Shown here: piece by piece, positions 1 to 5,991 of the stretch | Layout: the number at the start of each line of letters is the position of its first letter | Numbering within the stretch: position 1 is the stretch's first letter | Assembly: GCA_007121995.1 (NCBI GenBank) | Contig: SKJK01000094.1 | Location: 1-6,976 of the forward strand | Length of the DNA stretch: 6,976 bases | Direction of reading: 5' to 3' | DNA from: Desulfobulbaceae bacterium | GTDB lineage: Bacteria > Desulfobacterota > Desulfobulbia > Desulfobulbales > Desulfobulbaceae | Position numbers and translations under genes: made by a program | Notes under the pieces: generated by a model | The model's input: the letters and a program-made list of their open reading frames with translations, nothing else | Told to the model about the DNA's origin: nothing | Databases searched by the model: none

Positions 1-615
1 CAACACTTCTTCCAGTTTGTGACTGATAAAGACAATCGCTTTGCCCTGACCGGTCATGCGCCGCATGGTGGCAAAAAGCCCTTCGGCTTCGGCAGGGGTT
101 AAAACAGCGGTTGGTTCATCAAAGATAAGAATGGTACTCTGCCGGTACAAGAGTTTAAGGATTTCGACCTGCTGCTTTTCTCCCATGGACAGGTGCGCAA
201 CCAGGGTATCCGGTGTCACCTGCATGCCATAGGCAGCCGCTAACTGCCGAACGGTACGGCCCATCGAGGCTTTGCCCAACCAGAACCCCCGGGGTTGCCC
301 AAGCAGCACGTTTTCCGCGACAGTCATGGCTTCGACCAGTTTGAAATGCTGGTAGACCATACCGACACCAGCGGCAAGAGCTTTGTCCGTGTTGGTGAAC
401 TCCACCGGTGCGCCATCCAGGTAAATTCGGCCGCTGTCTGGCTGCAGTTGTCCTGCCAGCATGGACATCAGGGTGGATTTACCGGCCCCGTTTTCTCCCA
501 GCAGGGCAAGGACAGCCCCCCGATGTATCTCCAGAGAAATGTCTTTGTTGGCCTGTACTCCGCCAAATGATTTGCATATCCGGTCCAGGCGAATGACAGG
601 TTCTGTAGTAGGCAT
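1..615 (-). CDS. ABC transporter ATP-binding protein, purine nucleoside/BMP type (partial, C-terminus off window)
   Basis: This is the cytoplasmic ATPase that would power the BMP-type importer encoded upstream. I translated 205 residues from the ATG at 615 to the window edge. They form a complete first nucleotide-binding domain: Walker A GENGAGKST at about residues 40-48, Q-loop MVYQH (86-90), signature LSMGEKQQVEI (142-152), Walker B ILIFDEPTA (162-170) and switch histidine ISH (197-199). LSMGEKQQVEI and the MVYQHF Q-loop are typical of the YufO/NupA/RbsA-like group, whose members are usually about 500 residues with two fused ATPase domains, so a second domain is expected beyond the edge. 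It starts 6 nt after the gpt stop codon, so the two are very likely co-transcribed. The Shine-Dalgarno is weak (AGGG about 12 nt upstream), which suggests translational coupling to gpt. A sugar importer ATPase is possible from this domain alone; the BMP protein and permeases argue for nucleosides or nucleobases. Confidence 0.93.
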   Translation of the reverse strand, partial: MPTTEPVIRLDRICKSFGGVQANKDISLEIHRGAVLALLGENGAGKSTLMSMLAGQLQPDSGRIYLDGAPVEFTNTDKALAAGVGMVYQHFKLVEAMTVAENVLLGQPRGFWLGKASMGRTVRQLAAAYGMQVTPDTLVAHLSMGEKQQVEILKLLYRQSTILIFDEPTAVLTPAEAEGLFATMRRMTGQGKAIVFISHKLEEVL

Positions 616-621
616 TTGCTG

Positions 622-1104
622 TTATTGCCCTGTGATCAATGGCTGGACAAACTGGGACTCAGCATCCCAGGGAAAAAGAATCCAGGTGTCCTGGCTCACT
701 TCGGTGATGAAGGTGTCGACTTCAGGACGTCCCGCCGGCTTGGCGTAGACCGTGGCAAAATGGGCTTTGGGCGCAATCTGTTTGACGATCTTGGCGGTGC
801 GGCCGGTGTCGACGAGGTCATCGATGAGCAGCCATCTTGTACCGTCGCCATCAATGCCTTTGAGAATTTCCGCCTCTCCTTTTTTATCCTGCCAGTCATA
901 ACTGGAGATGCAGATGGTATCGACAAGGTGGATGTCCAATTCACGGGCAACGATGGCCGCCGGTACCAGGCCGCCGCGGGTGATGGCTATGATACCTTTG
1001 AAATATTCGAGATGCAAAAGTCTCCAGGCCAGGGCCTTGGAGTCGCGGTGTAACTGTTCCCAGGAAATGGGGTATGTTCTGTTATATCTGGCCTTGTCAG
1101 CCAT
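622..1104 (-). CDS. gpt: xanthine-guanine phosphoribosyltransferase (purine salvage)
   Basis: Transfers the phosphoribosyl group of PRPP to guanine, xanthine or hypoxanthine, giving GMP, XMP or IMP. The 160-residue product closely resembles E. coli Gpt (152 aa). Visible features are RGGLVP (43-48), CISSYD (65-70), the PRPP-binding loop LIDDLVDTG (93-101), KAHF (113-116), KPAGRP (122-127, whose lysine corresponds to the purine-contacting lysine of E. coli Gpt) and QDTW (138-141, whose tryptophan stacks on the base). I chose the ATG at 1104 because AGAGG lies 7 nt upstream and the homology begins soon after it; a TTG at 1131 would add nine non-homologous residues. The gene sits inside a nucleoside/nucleobase ABC operon, 172 nt after the second permease and 6 nt before the ATPase. 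In E. coli Gpt is peripherally membrane-associated, which would suit trapping of imported bases. The enzyme call is secure; the coupling to transport is inferred. Confidence 0.95.
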   Translation of the reverse strand: MADKARYNRTYPISWEQLHRDSKALAWRLLHLEYFKGIIAITRGGLVPAAIVARELDIHLVDTICISSYDWQDKKGEAEILKGIDGDGTRWLLIDDLVDTGRTAKIVKQIAPKAHFATVYAKPAGRPEVDTFITEVSQDTWILFPWDAESQFVQPLITGQ

Positions 1105-1276
1105 GTTCAGACCTCTTTGCAAAAAGTTCAATGCAGTTTATCGTGAACCAATCACGGGGTTTGTACCAGTGTTGTTTTCATTCTTTTGTTTGGTCACAGG
1201 TGTTCCGGATTTGTACAGTCGCGACCGGGCCAAAAAGTGGATCTGTGACCAATGCAATCCATCAGTATGTCCTGGG
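1105..1276 (-). other. 172-nt intra-operon gap before gpt, with inverted repeats
   Basis: This is the only long gap in an otherwise compact operon. It holds no convincing ORF. It contains a perfect 10-bp inverted repeat, TTGGTCACAG at 1190-1199 and CTGTGACCAA at 1243-1252, separated by 43 nt, and a short hairpin CGTGA-ACCAA-TCACG at 1142-1156. Neither is followed by a T-run on the minus strand, so they do not look like intrinsic terminators. They may be an mRNA processing or stability structure or a regulator site. I found no good sigma70 promoter for gpt. Confidence 0.5.
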
Positions 1277-2197
1277 TTAGTCCCTGGGTTCGATGTTGAC
1301 GCCGAGGGCTGCCGGTGCTCCTGTCTTTTTATTGTGCAGAGAAGAAAAAACCAGCACAGCGACAGTCAGGACATAGGGGAGCATGAGCAGCAGCGATGAG
1401 GGCAGGGTAGTGCCAAAGGCCTGTAGCCTGAGTTGCAGGGCCATAATGCCGCCAAAAAGATAGGCACCGAATACGGCTCGACCCGGACGCCAGAAAGAAA
1501 AAATGACCAGGGCCACAGCTATCCAGCCCCGGCCGGCGGTCAGATTGTTGGTCCAGAGGTGGGTATACGCCAAGGACAGGTAGGCACCCCCGAGCCCCAT
1601 GAAAAAGCCGCCGACGAGTACCCCGGCCCAACGATAGGCAATCGCGTTGATCCCGGCGGCAGCGGCAGCTCCAGGGAATTCGCCGGTAGCCCGCAGATTG
1701 AGACCAAAGCGGGTGTGGGAAAAAAAAAGCCAGAACAGGGGCGGCAGGACATAGGAGAGATAGACTAAGGGGTCATGGTTGAATAAAACAGGGCCAATCC
1801 CCGGGATGTCTGCCAGCCAGGGAATGGGGAAAGGAGCAAAACCGGGTGCAGCCTGACCGACAAAAGCTGTTCCAAAATAATTGGCCACCCCGGTGCCGAG
1901 CAGGGTCAGGGCCAGACCGGAAACCACTTGATTGCCCTGAAAAACAAGGCAGACCAATCCGTGCAGCGAAGCGGTCAAGGCCCCGGCGAGGCCAGCTGCG
2001 CCAAAAGCGAGGATCGGGTTGCCGCTCGCCTTGGCCACCAGAAATCCGGTGAGGCAACCGGTGAGCATCACCCCTTCGACTCCCAGATTGAGTACCCCGG
2101 ATTTCTCGGAGAACATCGCCCCCAGGGTGGCATAGAGGATCGGGGTACCGGAAATCACCGCCGCTGCCAGTAAGGGGATGAGTACTTCCGGGGTCAT
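1277..2197 (-). CDS. ABC transporter permease, BPD_transp_2 family (second permease, YufQ/NupC-like)
   Basis: Inner-membrane permease subunit of the BMP-type importer, pairing with the permease encoded just upstream. The protein has 306 residues, normal for this subunit, and is strongly hydrophobic, with roughly eight or more membrane segments. The family motif EKSGVLNLGVEGVML lies at residues 31-45. A cytoplasmic loop resembling the ATPase-coupling site, RATGEFPGAAAAAGIN, lies in the second half. The C-terminal tail (HNKKTGAPAALGVNIEPRD region) is hydrophilic. I chose the ATG at 2197 because it overlaps the stop of the preceding permease gene in an ATGA arrangement, GGAG lies 6 nt upstream (2204-2207), and family homology starts here. 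The open frame extends to 2485, but that part is only the other permease read out of frame. The 4-bp overlap implies translational coupling and equal stoichiometry. Confidence 0.95.
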   Translation of the reverse strand: MTPEVLIPLLAAAVISGTPILYATLGAMFSEKSGVLNLGVEGVMLTGCLTGFLVAKASGNPILAFGAAGLAGALTASLHGLVCLVFQGNQVVSGLALTLLGTGVANYFGTAFVGQAAPGFAPFPIPWLADIPGIGPVLFNHDPLVYLSYVLPPLFWLFFSHTRFGLNLRATGEFPGAAAAAGINAIAYRWAGVLVGGFFMGLGGAYLSLAYTHLWTNNLTAGRGWIAVALVIFSFWRPGRAVFGAYLFGGIMALQLRLQAFGTTLPSSLLLMLPYVLTVAVLVFSSLHNKKTGAPAALGVNIEPRD

Positions 2198-3255
2198 GAA
2201 GCGCTCCGTGGGACAAGGCGATACCGCATGAAAAAGCCACCGGCCAAAACGGTCATCAGAATCAATCCTTCCAGGATGGATCCGAAGGCGGCAGGTACCC
2301 GCAGGTCGAGTTGCAGGTGCTCCACGCCAACCCGCAGACCGGCGAGCAGAAAAGAACTGATGGCGATGCTGAGCGGGTTGAGGCGGGCCAACCAGGCAAC
2401 AACAATGGCAGTGAATCCATAGCCGGCCATGCTGGAGGGTTGTAAGCGGTTTAGGGAGGCCGAGGCTTCGAGAAATCCAGACCATCCGGCCAGAGCACCA
2501 CTCAGTACCATGACCAGAACCACCAGGCGATCATAAGGGATGCCAGCATAACGAGCCGCCCGGACACTGTCGCCGCTGGCCTTGATTTCAAATCCCCACC
2601 GGGTATAACGGAAAAAAATCCAAACCAGCAGCCCCAGGACCAGGCAATGGGTGAGACCCCAGTGCACACTGGAACTGCCCATGGTTCCGATCACTGCTCC
2701 CGGGGGAAAGGAGGCAGTCATTGGAAACCCTGACACGTCCCGCCACGCCCCGAAGACGAGAAAATCGAGAAAGAGGATGGCGATGTAATTCATCATCAGG
2801 GTGACAATGATTTCATTGGTCCCCACCCGCTGACGAAGCAGAGCAGGGATCATCCCCCAGAAACCGCCAGCCAGGCAGGCCATAAACACCATCAAGGGGA
2901 TGAGAAGGAATTTTGGTAACCCTGGGAAAGAGAGGGCGATCCAGGTGGCTCCCACGGCACCGAGGGCGAATTGACCCTCAGCACCAATGTTCCAGATCTG
3001 CAGCCGAAAGGCAATGGCCACCCCCAGAGAACAGAGAAAAATGGGAATCGCCTTGATCAGACAATCTTCCAGGGCCCAGCGTGAGCCGAAGGCGCCTTGC
3101 AAAAGTACCTTGAAACCGGTGAGTGGCGGCGCGCCCTGGATGGCAAGGAGAAGCAGGCCAAGCAGCAGCGAAAGACCCACTGCGGCCAGGACTATAAGGC
3201 AGGAACGCCATGCCGGCTGCTCCTGCCTTGGTAAGATCCTGAATCCTGCTGCCAT
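2194..3255 (-). CDS. ABC transporter permease, BPD_transp_2 family (first permease, YufP/NupB-like)
   Basis: Inner-membrane permease subunit, 353 residues, about the usual length for the larger of the two permeases in nucleoside importers. An N-terminal membrane segment (about 19-39) precedes a periplasmic stretch, followed by multiple hydrophobic segments. The family signature IWNIGAEGQ is at residues 87-95, and NEIIVTLMMNYIA and the coupling-type loop KASGDSVRAARYAGIPYDR are clear in the middle. The ATG at 3255 is the only plausible start: the frame is closed by a TGA at 3283-3285 with no other start between. Its Shine-Dalgarno is poor, so translation may depend on re-initiation after the BMP gene, which ends 47 nt upstream. 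Its stop overlaps the next permease start by 4 bp. Substrate cannot be read from the permease; context points to purines. Confidence 0.95.
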   Translation of the reverse strand: MAAGFRILPRQEQPAWRSCLIVLAAVGLSLLLGLLLLAIQGAPPLTGFKVLLQGAFGSRWALEDCLIKAIPIFLCSLGVAIAFRLQIWNIGAEGQFALGAVGATWIALSFPGLPKFLLIPLMVFMACLAGGFWGMIPALLRQRVGTNEIIVTLMMNYIAILFLDFLVFGAWRDVSGFPMTASFPPGAVIGTMGSSSVHWGLTHCLVLGLLVWIFFRYTRWGFEIKASGDSVRAARYAGIPYDRLVVLVMVLSGALAGWSGFLEASASLNRLQPSSMAGYGFTAIVVAWLARLNPLSIAISSFLLAGLRVGVEHLQLDLRVPAAFGSILEGLILMTVLAGGFFMRYRLVPRSAS

Positions 3256-3302
3256 AGGTGCGAGGTCCGAGCTGAGGGTGGATCAGTGAGCAGCCTTGTC
3301 TA

Positions 3303-4364
3303 TCATTCGGTTGTCCCGACCACTCCCTGAACAAACCATTTCATCCCCAGGAGATCCGTATCCGGTAGAATAACCCCGTCGGCAACCTTCTCATCCCCCT
3401 GCTGGTTATTGATCGGTCCGCTAAAAATCTTTTTTTCGCCACGGATAATCTGCTCTTTTGCTGCCAGGACCCTATCTTGAACCTCTTGGGGGACCATGGG
3501 GCCAAAGGGAGCCAGGTCGACAATCCCCTCGGCCATTCCCAGCCAGTCGGAAGAGGCTTGCCAGGTTCCGTCCTGCACCCGCTGGACCACCTGCTGGTAA
3601 TAAGGGGCCCAGTTCCAGACCGGAGCTGTGAGATGGGCCTCTGGAGCAAATCGGCTCATGTCGGTGTTGTACCCGATGGAATAGACCCCTTGCTGCTGGG
3701 CCGCTTCCTGTGGTCCGGGGGAATCCTGATGCTGGGCAATGACATCGGCACCGGCATCAAGCAATGATTTAGCCGCTTCTTTTTCCATGGCCGGATCATA
3801 CCAGGTTTTGGTCCAGACCACCCTGACGGTGACGTCCGGATTCATCGTCTGTGCCCCCAGGGTAAAGGCGTTGATACCCCGAATCACTTCCGGGATGGGA
3901 TAGGCGGCAACGTAACCAATGACATTGCTGGTAGTCATGGCGCCGGCAACCATGCCGGACAGGTAGCGGGCCTGATAAATACGACCGAAATAATTTCCCA
4001 TGTTGGCAGCAGTTTTGAACCCGGAGCAATGCATGAACACTGTGTTGGGAAACTGGCCGGCAACTTTGAGCATAGGGTCCATGTATCCGAAACTGGTTGC
4101 AAAAATAATGTCGTAGCCTCGACGGGCCATGGTCTGGATGACCCGTTCGGAATCCGGGCCTTCGGCCACTGCCTCGACAAAGGCGGTCTTGACACCGGGC
4201 ATTTCCTCCAGAGCCAGTCGACCCTGATCATGGGCATGCGACCAGCCCGCATCACCCACTGGTGAGACATAGACGAATCCCACCGTCAACTCCCTTTCCG
4301 CAGCGTGCATGGTGCTGATCCCGGCAAGACACAACAGCGCCATGAAAATTATTCCGATCCGCAT
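3303..4364 (-). CDS. BMP-family periplasmic substrate-binding protein (purine nucleoside/nucleobase importer)
   Basis: Periplasmic receptor of the importer, first gene of the operon. The protein has 353 residues. Residues 1-22 look like a Sec signal peptide: charged MR, a hydrophobic core with MALLCLAG, then MHAA before ERE. Cys12 is preceded by Leu-Leu rather than Gly or Ala, so I see no proper lipobox and expect a soluble periplasmic protein, unlike the lipoproteins of spirochaetes and Firmicutes. BMP/PnrA-type features include VGFVYVSPVGDAGWSHAHDQG near the mature N-terminus, YDIIFATSFGYMDP, VIGYVAAYPIPEVIRGINAF, ADVIAQHQDSPGPQEAA and VWNWAPYY. The start is secured by AGGAGG (4371-4376) 6 nt upstream of the ATG. 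Known family members bind purine nucleosides, and some I recall bind adenine; the co-encoded Gpt hints at guanine, xanthine, hypoxanthine or their nucleosides here. The exact ligand is inferred, not seen. Confidence 0.94.
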   Translation of the reverse strand: MRIGIIFMALLCLAGISTMHAAERELTVGFVYVSPVGDAGWSHAHDQGRLALEEMPGVKTAFVEAVAEGPDSERVIQTMARRGYDIIFATSFGYMDPMLKVAGQFPNTVFMHCSGFKTAANMGNYFGRIYQARYLSGMVAGAMTTSNVIGYVAAYPIPEVIRGINAFTLGAQTMNPDVTVRVVWTKTWYDPAMEKEAAKSLLDAGADVIAQHQDSPGPQEAAQQQGVYSIGYNTDMSRFAPEAHLTAPVWNWAPYYQQVVQRVQDGTWQASSDWLGMAEGIVDLAPFGPMVPQEVQDRVLAAKEQIIRGEKKIFSGPINNQQGDEKVADGVILPDTDLLGMKWFVQGVVGTTE

Positions 4365-4370
4365 TGTTTT

Positions 4371-4376
4371 CCTCCT
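4371..4376 (-). promoter_or_regulatory. strong ribosome binding site of the BMP gene
   Basis: AGGAGG on the minus strand with a 6-nt spacer to the ATG at 4364. It is the best Shine-Dalgarno of the operon, consistent with high expression of the binding protein relative to the membrane subunits. Confidence 0.85.
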
Positions 4377-4394
4377 GGTTGTTTGTTGATATCC

Positions 4395-4441
4395 GGTTCA
4401 CTTTCCGGGTTGAGCATTCGCCCACTGGTCTCTGGTGAACC
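4395..4441. promoter_or_regulatory. inverted repeat GGTTCAC/GTGAACC upstream of the BMP gene (possible operator)
   Basis: GGTTCAC at 4395-4401 and GTGAACC at 4435-4441 are perfect 7-bp inverted arms, starting 31 bp before the BMP start codon. The position would suit a regulator site or a leader hairpin of the operon. No regulator family can be named, and a 7-bp match could be chance. Confidence 0.3.
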
Positions 4442-4446
4442 TTTAC

Positions 4447-4588
4447 CAGGATCAGTGAGCGTTAATCCTTGCGCCAGCATATTCAAAAAAATCCACTGCA
4501 TGTATAAGCTGAAGTTTCCCATTTTAAACCTGTCCTGAATCTGTGACGGCTGGGCTCTTGTTTTACGGACGAACGCTCACGGATCCAG
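4447..4588. repeat. 142-bp MITE-like intergenic element with imperfect 22-bp inverted ends
   Basis: The left end at 4447-4468 (CAGGATCAGTGAGCGTTAAT then CC) and the reverse complement of the right end at 4567-4588 match at 18 of 22 positions. The element lies wholly within the gap between the aldo/keto reductase and the BMP operon and has no coding capacity. The right end recurs at 6543-6565 with 20 of 23 identical bases, and the inner word GTGACGGCTGG (4543-4553) recurs at 6443-6453. I see no clear target-site duplication. It may be a non-autonomous mobile element or a dispersed intergenic repeat; a transposase source is not visible here. Confidence 0.6.
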
Positions 4589-4695
4589 GCCTATGCCAGT
4601 CCAGGGGAGGCACGAACTTCTCAATTGGAAATAGAAATTGTTTAATAATTACAACAAGTCCAATTTTCCACCTATGAAGCGCGGGTGCACGGTTA
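4589..4695. other. AT-rich spacer downstream of the aldo/keto reductase gene
   Basis: This stretch lies between the repeat element and the reductase stop codon. It contains AT-rich dyad symmetry (AATTGG and CCAATT arms between about 4623 and 4660 on the minus strand) but no GC-rich stem with a following T-run. I therefore do not call an intrinsic terminator, and read-through from the reductase into the BMP operon cannot be excluded. Confidence 0.4.
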
Positions 4696-5649
4696 TCACT
4701 CGTCCCATAGTTCTTTCTGAGTATACGGTGAGCCCGGTGGCTGGAAAAAAGAACCGTCAACAAATCGGTAACCGCGCTCAAGGGTTGCTATTTCTTCCAG
4801 ATCCCCGGCATCGAGAACCAGGCCGGTTGCCGCCAGGTTTTCTCGAATCCTTTGTGGATTGACTGACTTGGGAATAACCACCGTTTTTCGCGCCAATCCC
4901 CAACTGAGTAATACCTGGCCGGGGCTTGCCTTGTGTCTGGCTGCCACACGTTGGATGACCGGGTTATCAAGCAGAGACGGCTCATCGCTTTTTTTCATTC
5001 CTTTAGGCCGGTCCCCTGAACCCAGAGGGGCATAGGCGGTGAGCAGGATATTGTTTGACCGACAGTATTCGACCATCTCCTGCTGTTGCAGATAAGGGTG
5101 CAGTTCAATCTGGTTGTTGACCGGCCGAATGATTGCTTTTCGGTACAAGTCGTCGAGTTTTTTGATACTGAAATTGCAGACCCCGATGTACCGGGTCAAA
5201 CCTTTGGCCACGCAGGCCTCCAGCGCCTGCCAGGTATCGATGATCGGAATGCGATCCAGGGGGAGGTACTCGTCACCGCGGCGGGCAAACATGATGTCGG
5301 ACCGGAACAGCACCGGCCAGTGAATAAGATAGAGGTCCAGGTAGTCCACCTGCAGGTCGACCAAGGTTTTTTCCAGGGCTGACTGGACCAGATCAGGGTC
5401 GTGAGCGTTATTCCATAATTTAGAAGTCAACCACAGGTCCTGCCGGGAAACGGTCTTGGCAGCAATGGCCTTGGCTACTGCCGCGCCGACTTCTGGTTCA
5501 TTGCCATAGATAGGAGCACAATCGATATGGCGGTAGCCGGCGGTAATTGCTTCCTCGACCGCCATGGTTACCTTTCCGGGTGCTGATTTCCAGGTGCCGA
5601 GGCCCAGGGCCGGGATAACGCCTCCCTCGGGGAGCGGGTAGTGTTGCAT
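4696..5649 (-). CDS. aldo/keto reductase, AKR1/aldehyde-reductase type
   Basis: NAD(P)H-dependent cytoplasmic reductase of aldehydes or ketones. The product has 317 residues and a complete (alpha/beta)8 AKR layout: GLGTWKSAPG near the N-terminus, then GYRHIDCAPIYGNEPEVG with catalytic Asp43 and Tyr48, SKLWN with Lys77, LIHWP with His110, GVCNFS (156-161), QIELHPYL (180-187), APLGSG (207-212) and the cofactor motif IPKS (259-262) followed by Arg267 and Asn271. The sequence strongly recalls animal and plant aldehyde reductases (AKR1A-like: GTWKSAPG, IDCAxIYGNEPE, LGSGDR). I chose the ATG at 5649 over the one at 5655: AAGGAGG (5656-5662) abuts the outer ATG with no spacer but lies an ideal 6 nt from the inner one. 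It shares a strand with the BMP operon but is separated by about 330 bp, so it is probably its own unit. The physiological substrate is not visible. Confidence 0.95.
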   Translation of the reverse strand: MQHYPLPEGGVIPALGLGTWKSAPGKVTMAVEEAITAGYRHIDCAPIYGNEPEVGAAVAKAIAAKTVSRQDLWLTSKLWNNAHDPDLVQSALEKTLVDLQVDYLDLYLIHWPVLFRSDIMFARRGDEYLPLDRIPIIDTWQALEACVAKGLTRYIGVCNFSIKKLDDLYRKAIIRPVNNQIELHPYLQQQEMVEYCRSNNILLTAYAPLGSGDRPKGMKKSDEPSLLDNPVIQRVAARHKASPGQVLLSWGLARKTVVIPKSVNPQRIRENLAATGLVLDAGDLEEIATLERGYRFVDGSFFQPPGSPYTQKELWDE

Positions 5650-5655
5650 GATCAT

Positions 5656-5662
5656 CCTCCTT
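5656..5662 (-). promoter_or_regulatory. ribosome binding site that decides the aldo/keto reductase start
   Basis: AAGGAGG on the minus strand directly touches the ATG at 5655 but is 6 nt from the ATG at 5649. Only the latter spacing is compatible with efficient initiation, so the protein most likely begins MQHYPLPEGG. Confidence 0.85.
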
Positions 5663-5683
5663 GAATGAGTTGAGCTGGTTCAC

Positions 5684-5717
5684 GGATCCAGGGTACTGCA
5701 GGATCCAGGGTACTGTA
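5684..5717. repeat. 17-bp tandem duplication upstream of the aldo/keto reductase gene
   Basis: Two adjacent copies of GGATCCAGGGTACTGYA (5684-5700 and 5701-5717) differ at one base. The first copy is preceded by TCAC, making TCACGGATCCAGG (5680-5692) identical to the end of the intergenic element at 4577-4589. The duplication lies in the 5' leader region of the reductase gene. Confidence 0.85.
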
Positions 5718-5724
5718 AAAAGCG

Positions 5725-5777
5725 CTTGCCCGTCCGTCAAACAAATAACCAAGAAGTGCACCTTTTTGCCGGGCAAG
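5725..5777 (-). promoter_or_regulatory. 8-bp inverted repeat followed by a short T-run, leader of the aldo/keto reductase gene
   Basis: CTTGCCCG (5725-5732) and CGGGCAAG (5770-5777) are perfect inverted arms with a 37-nt spacer. On the minus strand the downstream arm is followed by CGCTTTTTAC, so the structure could act as a weak terminator or attenuator ahead of the reductase. The long loop and only five T residues make this uncertain. Confidence 0.3.
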
Positions 5778-5824
5778 ACCTTTGGGTGGGGTATCTATTG
5801 TTTTCAGGTCCAGGATTTTTGATC

Positions 5825-5853
5825 TTTGCTGGATTTAGATTTTTGCATACAAT
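5825..5853 (+). promoter_or_regulatory. candidate sigma70 promoter for the plus-strand small ORF and fumarase remnant
   Basis: TACAAT at 5848-5853 is a good -10 hexamer. The best -35 at a 17-bp spacing is TTTGCT (5825-5830), which is weak. The site is followed by AAAGGAG (5868-5874) and an ATG at 5884, so a complete expression signal is present for the small ORF. Confidence 0.4.
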
Positions 5854-5883
5854 AAAGAAAAGAGTGTAAAGGAGTGTGCAATA

Positions 5884-5991
5884 ATGAAAAAAGCGGATCG
5901 GCCCGTGTCCAGGTTCATCTGCAATTGCACCGACACTTCTGCCATCTTCGGGATCTTTGGGCCGTTCATGGTTCTGATGCCTGAGGCATGA
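5884..5991 (+). CDS. possible 35-residue small protein, unknown function
   Basis: The short ORF begins [20 protein letters not shown] and ends FMVLMPEA. I do not recognise it. In its favour, AAAGGAG (5868-5874) lies 9 nt before the ATG, a -10-like TACAAT is further upstream, and its stop overlaps the next ORF's start in an ATGA arrangement (5988-5991) that would permit coupled translation. The C-terminal part is moderately hydrophobic, and there are two cysteines spaced CNC. It could instead be a leader peptide, or debris upstream of a broken fumarase gene: a -1 shift near its end would join it to the following frame. It shows no fumarase similarity itself. Confidence 0.35.
   Translation: MKKADRPVSRFICNCTDTSAIFGIFGPFMVLMPEA

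Noticed and set aside
616..1053. 145-codon plus-strand ORF opposite gpt
   Set aside because: It is the antisense shadow of a clearly recognisable gpt gene and has no recognisable domain.
1105..1131. TTG start adding nine residues to Gpt
   Set aside because: The added residues do not resemble Gpt, and the ATG at 1104 has AGAGG at proper spacing.
2198..2485. N-terminal extension of the second permease frame to an upstream start at 2485
   Set aside because: The extension lies entirely inside the upstream permease gene in another frame, is not hydrophobic or family-like, and the ATG at 2197 has a good ribosome binding site and an ATGA overlap.
3280..3291. 12-bp word GGATCAGTGAGC shared with the repeat element end at 4449-4460
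   Set aside because: A 12-bp match is expected by chance a few times in a window of this size, and no further similarity extends from it.
4377..4446. Purine riboswitch ahead of the BMP operon
   Set aside because: Such a switch would suit a purine transporter, but I cannot find the conserved junction sequences or three-helix arrangement of the purine aptamer in this leader.
4589..4695. Intrinsic terminator after the aldo/keto reductase
   Set aside because: Only AT-rich dyads are present, with no GC-rich stem and no T-run on the minus strand.
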